This document shows, in pieces, positions 23,955 to 32,788 of a stretch of DNA of 34,906 nucleotides (position 1 is its first letter; each line of letters starts with the position of its first letter). The notes under the pieces were generated by a model that saw only the letters and a list, made by a program, of their open reading frames with translations, was not told where the DNA came from and made no database searches. The DNA comes from C00003060 sp964502635 (GTDB lineage Bacteria > Desulfobacterota > Desulfobacteria > Desulfobacterales > C00003060): the NCBI GenBank assembly GCA_964502635.1, contig CAZCXI010000027.1:1-34906 (forward strand), in the 5' to 3' direction. Made by a program: the position numbers and the translations under genes.

Positions 23955-26900
23955 ATGATAATTGTTGAAAGAATCAGGACCCTTCTGAAAGCAAGGGGTA
24001 TCACAGGCCTGTACTTTGGCAGAAGTTTGAAAACAGTCCCAGACGGCTCAGTGGTCCTGTTCCCTTATGAGCCGGGTGTTCTTAGCTGCGGGATAACGGG
24101 GATCTTGGCCTTTAAGAGGGCCCCTGCCCAAACGGGGGAGTTTCCGCTTCAGGCGCTTGAGCGTCAGTTGGAGAGCCTGTCTGAATATACATGGAAGGGA
24201 CTCGAAAACAGGGGGAAGTGGCACGAAGCGCAGTACCTTGGCGGAGAAGCGTTCTTGGAAGAGATGGGGCGTTTCGGTGAGCAGCTCAAAGGCCAGGGGG
24301 TCTTTTGCAGCCTGTTTTCCAACAGGGGTTATCAGGAAGTACTGTCCACCATCTGCACGAAGCTGGAGGCGTTGATTGAGGCCGAGGACAAGGTCCAGAG
24401 CCAGAAGAAAGGCTACCTGGCAGCAGAGGCGTCTGAAGTGATCGCCTTGCGCATGACCGAATTGAGGGACATCCTCTGGTCCCTGCAGCACGAAGTGTTA
24501 GAGAATATTCAAAAGATAGCGTTGCTCGGGCGCTTTGACCAATACGAGGAGAGCCCCCGCGCCGTCAGGCGGTTTAAGGAGATAAACCTTATTTTTAACA
24601 ACCTTGATCGACTCGAGGTCAGAGGAAGGGACTCTGCCGGGGTTTCCCTCCTTTTTGTCCTGGATGAGGCCACCTTCTCGGATTTTCAAGAAAGGTTGAA
24701 AGAGGCATCTCTTCTTGATGAGTTCGAGGCCAGGCAGGAAGGCCGAGTCTTGGCCAATGGAGACATCGGGACCCATAGGCGGGAAACGGGGGTCTGTCTG
24801 GTATTTACGTACAAGATTGCAGCGGAGGTGGGAAGCCTGGGGGATAATGTTCAATTCTTGCGACAGCAAGTCCGTGATGATGCCATATTTCAGGAGCTCA
24901 TCAGGTTCCCCCACTTGTATCACAGCGTGGTGGCCCATACGCGCTGGGCGTCGGTTGGTGAAATCAGCGAGGCCAACTGCCATCCCGTTGACAATGATCC
25001 AGGGGGCTCTCGCGGGATTGTTCACGTTTGTCTCAATGGAGATATTGATAACTACCAGGGCCTGAGGCGAGATTTTGAAAGAGAAACCTGTCGATTCATT
25101 TCCGATGAGGTGACCACGGACACAAAGATTATTCCACTGCAGATAGAAAAACATCTTGAGACAAACAAGACCCTGGAAGAGGCCTTTCGTCTGGCCGTGA
25201 ACGATTTTGAGGGCTCCCACGCCATCGCCATGCACAGCGACCTGGCGCCCGGAAAGCTTTTTCTGGCACAAAAGGGGAGCGGCCAGGCCATCTTTGTGGG
25301 GCTGGCTGACGATCATTATGTCCCGGCTTCTGAGATATATGGATTTGTTGAGGAGACGTCTCGTTATCTCAAGATGGAGGGCGAGAAACCGACGGAAGGG
25401 ATATCGGGGCAGCAAACCCAGGGGCAGATATTTGTCCTCGACAGCGATTCTGAGGGAGGCCTGGATGGCATTAAAGCGATCTATTATGACGGCACTCCCG
25501 TGGCGTTTTGCGAAGGTGACATCAAAGAGACGGAAATCACCTCAAGAGACATTGATCGGCAGCAGTTCCCTCACTACTTTTTGAAGGAGGTCTCAGAATC
25601 GCCTCGCTCCGTGGAGCAGACTATTGAAGGGCGTGTAGCGATTATAAAAAGAAATGGCAAGCCCTGTCCTCAGATTCTCCTGGACCATTCGGTCATACCG
25701 GCTCGGCTCGAATCAGCCTTGAGGGAAGACATAATCCGCAGGGTCTTTTTCATTGGCCAGGGCACGGCAGGCGTCGCAGCATCAGGGTGTACGGCACTGC
25801 TGAGAGACTACTTGAGCGCTGCGAACATCCTTGTGGCCTCCTTCAAGGCCTCCGAGTTTAGCGGATTCATGCTCGATGATACGTTGGAGGATTGTCTGGT
25901 TGTTGCCATTACCCAATCCGGAACGACGACAGACACCAATCGGGCCATCGACATGGCCAGAGAGCGAGGGGCATTCACGCTGGCCATTGTCAATAGGCGA
26001 GACTCTGACGTCACCTTTAAGGTCGACGGCGTGCTTTACACGAGCAGCGGAAGAGATATTGAAATGGCCGTGGCTTCTACCAAGGCATACTATTGCCAAA
26101 TTGTGGCAGGCGGCATCTTGGGCCTGAGGTTAGCCCAATTGACTGGAAGCAAGCCGGACGATTTTATTGTCTCAGAAATAGAACACCTTTGGAAACTGCC
26201 CTCATCCATGAATAAGGTACTGGAGGGACAAGGGGAGATCGCCCGGTCAGCCGAGCAATTTGCCGTGACAAAAACCTACTGGGCCATCGTGGGAAGCGGC
26301 CCCAACAAGATCTCGGCTGATGAGATCAGAATCAAATTGAGCGAGCTTTGCTATAAGAGCATTTCGTCGGACGTCGTGGAAGACAAAAAGCATATCGACC
26401 TTTCTTCCGAACCCCTTATCTTTGTTTGTGCCGCAGGCAACCGTGACAATGTAGTTAGTGACATTGTAAAGGACACTGCGATATTTAAGGCCCATGAAGC
26501 GGTTATCATCGTGGTGGCTACGGAAGGTGAGCACCGGTTTGATCCTTATGCCGACGCCGTGATCCATGTGCCTGAGGTCAAAGAGCGCCTTGCGCCCATA
26601 CTCAACACCCTGGCAGGTCATCTGTGGGGATACTACGCGGCGCTGGCCATTAACCAGGAATCTCGGTATCTCTTCAATTTTCGGCAGGAGGTTCATGAGT
26701 ATATTGACGCCTCTGTGAATCGGGGTTTGGACGTCTACGAGATTGTACTGGACAAGGCGTTCAGGGAAAAGGCGGCTCAGTTTTATAGGGCTTTCAAGGA
26801 AAAAATAAGGCAAAAGCGATACGCCACAGCCATGGCCATCCATGCGGCATCCGATCTCACGCTTTTGCTCAAGTACCTGGCAGGCAGGCTTCCTATCAAG

Positions 26901-27650
26901 GATTTTGAGTTTGATTTTGGGGCCAAGGGGACGGCACCCAATATGCTGAGGACCTTCTTTGAATGCATGGGAAGAATCATCAACGAAATGGCCCGACCTG
27001 TTGATGCCATAAAGCACCAGGCCAAGACCGTCACCGTGGGCACGAGCAGGATCTCGGAGAAGGTGGAGGGTCTCCTTTTTGAAGCCCTAGAACGCCATGG
27101 ATTCGGCAAGAACCAGCTGACCACGAACAATATCGTGGTATTGAGGCGTCTGCAGGAAGTTGTTAGCGAGGTGAAAGGAACGACCCTTTACAGGATAGCC
27201 GGCCTGAATATTTTAGGAGAGCCCGTTGAAGATTCGACCATCCACGTTATCAAGAAAGAAGGGAGCTCCGCGCGGCTTGTCTCACGGGTCGAGACGGACA
27301 ACCGACTGCGCGGCTCGAAGCGGATCATCGTGAACAACGGAAATGTCTTTATCGGCATAGGTAAAAGGGACAACCGAAATATTCTTGCCGTACCGGTCAT
27401 ATCAGACGGCACGAAGATAGACTATCTGTTGCTCTTTAATGTAGGATTTAAAAAACAGGTGGCGCTTCAAAAGAAGCTGGATGCCCTGGGTGAAAAGTAT
27501 CACCACATAAGGCACCTTGTGGAGGAGACAAGCCTGGCCTGGCAGGACGAATATCTTGACCTGCTCGAGATTGAAGCGCTTTTCGGGTTGTCTGCCGAAA
27601 AGATCTCGGAGGGCATTATATATCGATTGGATCAGGGAAGCAGGCCTTAG
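23955..27650 (+). CDS. Giant GlmS-like protein (Ntn amidotransferase plus two SIS domains)
   Basis: A 1231-residue relative of glutamine-fructose-6-phosphate aminotransferase (normally about 610). GlmS signatures occur in order but spread out: CGITGIL with C45 as presumed nucleophile, LEVRGRDSAGV (220-230), HTRWASVGE (328-336), NGDIDNY (361-367), the linker FPHYFLKEVSESP (538-550), a first SIS domain with ITQSGTTTDT (652-661) and STKAY (708-712), and a second SIS with KLSELCY and DKKH (to about 813). A late HQAKTVTVG (1021-1029) resembles the catalytic-Lys tail AKSVTVE of GlmS. About 150 helical residues are inserted after the Cys loop, more than 100 between SIS2 and the tail, and about 200 follow the tail. 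GlmS itself begins with Cys1, so here a 44-residue leader must be removed or the glutaminase is dead. Expected role: amino-sugar phosphate synthesis, but substrate unproven. Confidence 0.8.
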   Translation: MIIVERIRTLLKARGITGLYFGRSLKTVPDGSVVLFPYEPGVLSCGITGILAFKRAPAQTGEFPLQALERQLESLSEYTWKGLENRGKWHEAQYLGGEAFLEEMGRFGEQLKGQGVFCSLFSNRGYQEVLSTICTKLEALIEAEDKVQSQKKGYLAAEASEVIALRMTELRDILWSLQHEVLENIQKIALLGRFDQYEESPRAVRRFKEINLIFNNLDRLEVRGRDSAGVSLLFVLDEATFSDFQERLKEASLLDEFEARQEGRVLANGDIGTHRRETGVCLVFTYKIAAEVGSLGDNVQFLRQQVRDDAIFQELIRFPHLYHSVVAHTRWASVGEISEANCHPVDNDPGGSRGIVHVCLNGDIDNYQGLRRDFERETCRFISDEVTTDTKIIPLQIEKHLETNKTLEEAFRLAVNDFEGSHAIAMHSDLAPGKLFLAQKGSGQAIFVGLADDHYVPASEIYGFVEETSRYLKMEGEKPTEGISGQQTQGQIFVLDSDSEGGLDGIKAIYYDGTPVAFCEGDIKETEITSRDIDRQQFPHYFLKEVSESPRSVEQTIEGRVAIIKRNGKPCPQILLDHSVIPARLESALREDIIRRVFFIGQGTAGVAASGCTALLRDYLSAANILVASFKASEFSGFMLDDTLEDCLVVAITQSGTTTDTNRAIDMARERGAFTLAIVNRRDSDVTFKVDGVLYTSSGRDIEMAVASTKAYYCQIVAGGILGLRLAQLTGSKPDDFIVSEIEHLWKLPSSMNKVLEGQGEIARSAEQFAVTKTYWAIVGSGPNKISADEIRIKLSELCYKSISSDVVEDKKHIDLSSEPLIFVCAAGNRDNVVSDIVKDTAIFKAHEAVIIVVATEGEHRFDPYADAVIHVPEVKERLAPILNTLAGHLWGYYAALAINQESRYLFNFRQEVHEYIDASVNRGLDVYEIVLDKAFREKAAQFYRAFKEKIRQKRYATAMAIHAASDLTLLLKYLAGRLPIKDFEFDFGAKGTAPNMLRTFFECMGRIINEMARPVDAIKHQAKTVTVGTSRISEKVEGLLFEALERHGFGKNQLTTNNIVVLRRLQEVVSEVKGTTLYRIAGLNILGEPVEDSTIHVIKKEGSSARLVSRVETDNRLRGSKRIIVNNGNVFIGIGKRDNRNILAVPVISDGTKIDYLLLFNVGFKKQVALQKKLDALGEKYHHIRHLVEETSLAWQDEYLDLLEIEALFGLSAEKISEGIIYRLDQGSRP

Positions 27651-27689
27651 CTGAGGGCAGGATTCTAGGTACCAGAGGATGGTTTTGAT

Positions 27690-29372
27690 ATGCCTTTTCC
27701 AACCAAATTTATTTTTGTAACAGGAGGCGTGCTGTCGTCTTTGGGCAAGGGGCTTGCTTCTGCCGCCATCGGAGCGCTCCTGGAGAGTCGAGGACTGACC
27801 ATCACCCTGCAGAAGCTGGACCCATACATCAATGTGGACCCCGGCACGATGAACCCGTTTCAACACGGCGAGGTCTTTGTGACGGACGATGGGGCTGAGA
27901 CCGACCTTGACTTGGGCCATTACGAGCGCTTTACCCATGCCAAGCTGGGGCGCAACAACAACTTCACCACAGGCAAGATCTATGACTCGGTGATCACAAA
28001 GGAGCGGAGGGGAGATTATCTGGGCGGTACGGTTCAGGTCATTCCCCACATCACGGATGAAATCAAGCAGAGTATCATGTCGGTGTCCCAGGATGTGGAC
28101 GTCGTCATCGTTGAAGTAGGCGGAACGATAGGCGATATTGAAAGCCTCCCCTTTCAAGAGGCTATCAGGCAATTCAAGTCAGACAGGGGCAAAGAAAACG
28201 TTCTCTATGTCCACCTGACTTTTGTCCCGTACATATCTGCGGCCGGTGAGCTCAAGACCAAACCGACGCAACACAGCGTCAAAGAACTCCGCAGTATCGG
28301 CATCCAACCGGACATACTCTTGTGTCGAACCGACCGGTTTTTGTCCAAGGAGCTCAAGTCCAAGATCGCCCTGTTCTGCAATGTCGATGTGGACCAGGTC
28401 GTCACCGCGAAAGACGTGGAGACCATCTATGAGGTGCCTCTGGTTTTCCATCAGGAAGGTCTGGACGACAAAATCATAGAGTTGCTGAATATCTGGACCC
28501 GATCCCCAAGATTAACCGATTGGGAAGAACTGGTAGAAAAGATAAAGCATCCCAAGGACTCGGTCACTATTGCCATTGTCGGAAAATACATTCATCTGCG
28601 GGAGTCGTACAAGAGCCTGAACGAGGCCCTTACACACGGGGGCATTGCCAATGACTGCAAGGTGAGCCTGGATTTTGTGGACTCAGAAAGCATTGACGAG
28701 GCCAATTGTCGGCAGCGCCTGGAAGCAGCCGATGGTGTTCTGGTACCCGGTGGGTTTGGCGCACGGGGCATTGAGGGCAAGCTCAGGGCGATCCGGTTGG
28801 CCCGAGAAGAAAAAATCCCATTTTTCGGCATCTGCCTCGGTATGCAAATGGCTGTGGTCGAGTATGCTCGCCATGTGGCCGGCATGCAAGGCGCGCACAG
28901 TACCGAATTTGATGATGCCGCCCCCTTTCCGGTCATCTATCTGATGACCGAGTGGTTTGACTACCAATCGCAGACGATACAAAAGAGGGACGTAGCCTCG
29001 GACAAGGGAGGGACGATGCGATTGGGGACTTACCCCTGTATCCTCGAGGAAGGGTCGCTGGCGCACGGGGCTTACGGACAAAAAGAGATTTCAGAAAGGC
29101 ATCGTCACAGGTATGAATTTAATAATGCGTTCAGAGAAAAGCTGGAGCAGGCCGGTCTTGTCATGAGCGGTATTTCTCCAGACGGGCAGCTGGTTGAAAT
29201 CGTAGAAATCCGCGACCACCCCTGGTTCCTGGGGTGTCAATTCCATCCCGAGTTCAAGTCTCGACCGATGGGTCCCCACCCTCTGTTTGTGTCCTTCATT
29301 AGATCAGCGCTTGACCACAAGAACAGGCGCACCGTGCTGCGATCTTCAAACCAGGAGGTTGTCCGAGAATGA
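27690..29372 (+). CDS. pyrG: CTP synthase
   Basis: A 560-residue glutamine-dependent enzyme aminating UTP to CTP. The synthetase half (1-270) has FIFVTGGVLSSLGKG, KLDPYINVDPGTM and QHGEVFVTDDGAETDLDLGHYERF; the class I GATase half has the nucleophile C382 in FFGICLGMQ and the His-Glu of QFHPEFKSRP. Length is slightly above the usual 535-550. AGAGGATGG precedes the ATG. It ends the run of amidotransferase genes and supplies CTP that KdsB, encoded two genes upstream, consumes. Confidence 0.97.
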   Translation: MPFPTKFIFVTGGVLSSLGKGLASAAIGALLESRGLTITLQKLDPYINVDPGTMNPFQHGEVFVTDDGAETDLDLGHYERFTHAKLGRNNNFTTGKIYDSVITKERRGDYLGGTVQVIPHITDEIKQSIMSVSQDVDVVIVEVGGTIGDIESLPFQEAIRQFKSDRGKENVLYVHLTFVPYISAAGELKTKPTQHSVKELRSIGIQPDILLCRTDRFLSKELKSKIALFCNVDVDQVVTAKDVETIYEVPLVFHQEGLDDKIIELLNIWTRSPRLTDWEELVEKIKHPKDSVTIAIVGKYIHLRESYKSLNEALTHGGIANDCKVSLDFVDSESIDEANCRQRLEAADGVLVPGGFGARGIEGKLRAIRLAREEKIPFFGICLGMQMAVVEYARHVAGMQGAHSTEFDDAAPFPVIYLMTEWFDYQSQTIQKRDVASDKGGTMRLGTYPCILEEGSLAHGAYGQKEISERHRHRYEFNNAFREKLEQAGLVMSGISPDGQLVEIVEIRDHPWFLGCQFHPEFKSRPMGPHPLFVSFIRSALDHKNRRTVLRSSNQEVVRE

Positions 29373-29462
29373 CATAGTTTTTCCAAGGTCAAGGAAGATG
29401 AAAATTTTGGATCATCTCCAAAAGAGTTGGTAGGATTATGAGGATTAAAGTTTGTGCCTGAC

Positions 29463-29485
29463 GCAGCCTCCCGCCTGGGGGGTGC
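29463..29485. terminator. GC-rich hairpin between convergent pyrG and HD-GYP genes
   Basis: GCA-CCTCCC and GGGGGG-TGC can pair (29463-29485, with one bulge and one wobble pair) between the stops of two convergent genes. No clear T-run follows on either strand, so termination is suggested mainly by position. Confidence 0.35.
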
Positions 29486-29488
29486 AGG

Positions 29489-30820
29489 TTAAAGGACCAC
29501 CTCCGGGACTTCCATTTCTCCCTTGTGGAACGCCTCCGAAAAGGCGTTGACGACTTTTGGGTCGAAGTCTGTGCCAGAGCCCTTGACGATAATTTCCTTG
29601 GCGTCAAAGGGGGACATGGCCTTGCGATAAGGGCGATCGCTCGTCAGGGAGTCGTACACATCGGCGACTGCGATGACCCGGGCCTCTAAAGGAATTTTTT
29701 CTCCAGAGACCGGGTGGTAGCCGGAACCGTCGAATCTGTCGTGGTGAGCGAGGATGATGGGAATGATCCGACGCAGCGGTCCCCCTAGGGGTTCCAGCAT
29801 GTCAGCGCCCTTTTCCACGTGTTTTTTCATGCCCTCGTACTCTTCGTCGGTCAGGCGGGCTGCCTTGTAAAGAAGTTTCCGGCTGATGTCCAGCTTGCCG
29901 ATGTCATGCAGTAACGAGGCATCGCGCACGTCTTCGATCTGCTGCGGATTGAATCCGAGGTAGGCGGCGATTTTGGCTCCATAGATGGAAACGCGGTACG
30001 AGTGGTTCTCGGTGTACTTGTCTTTGGAGACAAACTGGCGCAGAATCAGGAGCAGACCATGATAGGTCTGCCGTAACTCTTGCACGCGGGCTTCGTGATG
30101 CTCGTGGAGTGTTCCCATGGTATAAGCCGTCACTACCAGGATGCCTGCCCACGCAGTAAGATCGTACCACCGGCCTTCAACGAACCGGCCTTCCGGCATT
30201 TGGGCGAACAGATTCGGGTTGTAATGCGCGAGGAGCCCAACCAGGAATACACTGGCAAAGGCCGTGAGCGTAGCATGGCGTCGGCCGTAGAAATAGGCGG
30301 AAAACAGAGTGGGCAAGGTGTAAAAACCCAGGACCATGCGGTTGGCTGTCACCAGATAATTCATGACGGCGGCAAGTGCCAACAAGGACAAGATCAACCA
30401 CAGTTCCTTGTTGACTTCCCCTAGGCGGCCTGCCACTGACAACTTGATCTTCGTGATCCAGCCGTCTTTGGGCGGCGCTCCCGCATAAGCCTGAGCAGCC
30501 CGGTCGGCAGAGGGAGGCGGCCCTTGGTGCGAAGCTGCTACTTGGGAGGAGGAATATGTGTCTAGCGTGTCTTCCGTCGCCTGGCCCTTCGGGACAAAAG
30601 CAGCCGTGGCTCCGAGCTTTTCGAGGCCCGAGACAATCATGCTACCCGCTTTTGCGGGCACGTTCTTGCTCACGACCACGGGCGCCCTGCTCACCAGTTG
30701 TATGATTTTGTCCCGGGAAACATTTTTGAAGATCTTTGCGAGAAAAGCCCCTGCCTCCTCTTCTATTTTGCCACTGGGTACGACCTTGAGAATCAAAGTT
30801 CCTGTTTCGTGCTCGATCAT
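29489..30820 (-). CDS. Membrane HD-GYP phosphodiesterase with N-terminal L7/L12-like domain
   Basis: A 443-residue protein. Residues about 5-78 resemble the C-terminal fold of ribosomal protein L7/L12 (IIQLVSRAPVVVSKNV, then SGLEKLGATAAFVP); a Ser/Ala/Pro linker follows to about 120. Three to four membrane helices span about 147-240. The rest is an HD-GYP domain with HDIGK (305-309) and HHDRFDGSGYH (359-369), where the signature GYP reads GYHP. HD-GYP enzymes hydrolyse cyclic di-GMP; metal-binding His/Asp residues are present, so it is probably active. GGAGGG lies 5 bases before the ATG. It lies downstream of a cNMP-binding/HDOD gene on the same strand, 209 bases apart, suggesting a local signalling pair. 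Confidence 0.9.
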   Translation of the reverse strand: MIEHETGTLILKVVPSGKIEEEAGAFLAKIFKNVSRDKIIQLVSRAPVVVSKNVPAKAGSMIVSGLEKLGATAAFVPKGQATEDTLDTYSSSQVAASHQGPPPSADRAAQAYAGAPPKDGWITKIKLSVAGRLGEVNKELWLILSLLALAAVMNYLVTANRMVLGFYTLPTLFSAYFYGRRHATLTAFASVFLVGLLAHYNPNLFAQMPEGRFVEGRWYDLTAWAGILVVTAYTMGTLHEHHEARVQELRQTYHGLLLILRQFVSKDKYTENHSYRVSIYGAKIAAYLGFNPQQIEDVRDASLLHDIGKLDISRKLLYKAARLTDEEYEGMKKHVEKGADMLEPLGGPLRRIIPIILAHHDRFDGSGYHPVSGEKIPLEARVIAVADVYDSLTSDRPYRKAMSPFDAKEIIVKGSGTDFDPKVVNAFSEAFHKGEMEVPEVVL

Positions 30821-31029
30821 ATCAGCCCTCCGAATATTTTGATGCTGAGATCGAAAAATCCAGCCGTTGAGCCGGTTTTACGCTTCATCCAGCTTGGTCA
30901 TATTGGGTCAAGACTAGGTTATACAACTGGAAACGATCATCTGTTAAATCGGCAAATTGAATAACATTCTTAAGCGATTTTTGTCCCAGACGCCCCCGCC
31001 CGGACGGCAACGGTCCTTGCAAGATTCGA

Positions 31030-32409
31030 TCACATGCTCGCTGCATCTCCTTGGCCCTTGTCTACGATGTGACTCGCCCCTCTTGTCAAGAAGTGCCGCA
31101 CATCTTCAGGAAAGGTATTGAGTTTCTTATTCAAGGCCGGAAGGACCTTATTTTGAACGAACTCGGCGATGGACCTTTCCGGACGATTCAACACGTTCAT
31201 GTACCTCCCAAGGAAGGCTGTAGACAGGTCATTTTCGTTCTTGCCCCCCAAATAGTCGTGACACAGGTGAGCAATATACAGAGCAGTCACATTTTCCCTG
31301 CATTCTTTGGGGATCCTTTCCGGAGGAAGCCATTCAGGATAGTATTGATATTGCAGGCTCTGGCTGACCGCATCAGGGATATTCCATTCTTTTAGAAGCA
31401 GCGATCCCACCTTTGGGTGGTCGAGCATATCAACCAGAAGACTCATTTTGGCATGCCGTCTCTTTAACAAGAGAATAATGCTCTTGCCAATGTCGTGCAG
31501 CAGGCCTATTGTACTGATGACTACGGCCTTTCTTATATTGCAGAGTTGCGATATCTCAAAACCGATCAAGGACACCACCATGGAATGAAACTGGAGTGCC
31601 CGAAACTCAGGGGTTTTGGGCATGGTATTTTGAATACCCATATCCATGACCAATTGATAGACCTGGTTGAAGCCAAGGAGCAAGACTGCGTGTTGGAAAT
31701 CTGACACCTTACTGTGAAAGGCATAATAGGCTGAATTGACCGTTTTCAGTACTGCGCCCACCAAGGAAGGATCTTGCTTGGCCAACTCGGCTACTTTGCG
31801 CGTGGATACGTTTTCATCCATCAGCATTACGGCGAGCCTGCTCGCATACATGGGCAAGCGGGGGACACCCTGCAGGAAACTGGCGATCATGTCTGAACGG
31901 GCATATCCATCCGTTCTGGCACGGAGGAAATGGGCGGTGTGAGAAATTAGATATTCATTCGTATCAGATAGCTCTAATCGTTGTGTGGTGAGATCGTTGA
32001 TCCGTTGTGCCGACAGATCGTTTAAAGCCTTATAAATAGCCAACTGAATTCTTGAGGGTAAGGCGTTGAAGGTCCCTTCATCCAACACCAAGGCGGTCAT
32101 CGGTTCCAACGTCACGGTGGACACCGTTGCGTGCCGCTGTCCCAAAAAAGGCCCCTCCGGCAACCAGTCTCCCGGGCCACGTACGGCAACCTGTCTTGCG
32201 TGACCGTTGAGGCCCTTCAGAATCTGTGCAGAGCCCTCCAGAATCAAGTACAGTTTAGTACCTGTATCCCCCTTGCGGATGAGAACATGGCCGGTGTCGA
32301 ATTTTTTGACACTGGCCGTATTGTACACGGAAACCAGTTCTTTGTCGGTGAGCCCCTTAAAGGCCGGGTGGCGGTGCGGTTTCCGTGGTTGTTCAAAAGG
32401 GACGTTCAT
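31030..32409 (-). CDS. Cyclic-nucleotide-binding domain plus HDOD domain signalling protein
   Basis: A 459-residue cytoplasmic protein. Residues about 15-130 form a CAP-family cyclic-nucleotide-binding barrel (KKFDTGHVLIRKGDTGTKLYL, then LEGSAQIL and a PGD turn), a helical linker leads to about 175, and residues about 180-375 are an HDOD domain (LPMYASRLAVMLMDEN, ELAKQDPSL, and HDIGKS at 305-310). HDOD domains are non-enzymatic relatives of HD phosphohydrolases found in regulators of stress, motility and second-messenger responses. No DNA-binding domain is visible, so it likely acts through partners, possibly the adjacent HD-GYP protein. AAGGAT is 5 bases upstream of the ATG at 32409. Confidence 0.9.
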   Translation of the reverse strand: MNVPFEQPRKPHRHPAFKGLTDKELVSVYNTASVKKFDTGHVLIRKGDTGTKLYLILEGSAQILKGLNGHARQVAVRGPGDWLPEGPFLGQRHATVSTVTLEPMTALVLDEGTFNALPSRIQLAIYKALNDLSAQRINDLTTQRLELSDTNEYLISHTAHFLRARTDGYARSDMIASFLQGVPRLPMYASRLAVMLMDENVSTRKVAELAKQDPSLVGAVLKTVNSAYYAFHSKVSDFQHAVLLLGFNQVYQLVMDMGIQNTMPKTPEFRALQFHSMVVSLIGFEISQLCNIRKAVVISTIGLLHDIGKSIILLLKRRHAKMSLLVDMLDHPKVGSLLLKEWNIPDAVSQSLQYQYYPEWLPPERIPKECRENVTALYIAHLCHDYLGGKNENDLSTAFLGRYMNVLNRPERSIAEFVQNKVLPALNKKLNTFPEDVRHFLTRGASHIVDKGQGDAASM

Positions 32410-32722
32410 GGCCGATCCTTAAGCAAACCAACCTCGTCGGGTCGGTGCGAATCTCACAAGTTCATATCGTAAGGAAATACGGGGACCATCCATCGGCTTA
32501 TGCATGGGGTGGGGGACTGCAAAATCCATTCCAAAGATCTTTCAACTTTTCCGGGCCAACGGCCACGCATGACGCCGGCAATGGGTCAGAAGGGTTCACA
32601 GGAATCAGTGAAAAGGAATTTTTCAAGGTCTCAAGGGGCCAGCAGGCCGTTTGACCTTCTCCGCCTCCTTGTGCTATCTTAAATATAAAAGAGTGAGGGA
32701 AATGTGTTATTTTCAGATTCGC

Positions 32723-32774
32723 TCGCTTTCGCGGTTCAGATGAGGCATGCGTTCGCCTTTGCGGTTCCCATAAG
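32723..32774. repeat. Imperfect 22-base direct repeat ahead of moaA
   Basis: TCGC-TTTCGCGGTTC...AT.AG occurs at 32723-32744 and again at 32753-32774, 30 bases apart, with about 17 of 22 positions shared. It lies in the 32410-32788 gap between divergent genes, where no ORF is supported and no molybdenum-cofactor riboswitch is recognisable. It may be a regulator binding pair or a chance duplication. Confidence 0.35.
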
Positions 32775-32788
32775 AGCGGCATTTCCGT

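Noticed and set aside
32410..32788. Possible molybdenum-cofactor riboswitch ahead of moaA
   Set aside because: I could not find the conserved core elements; only an imperfect direct repeat is visible.
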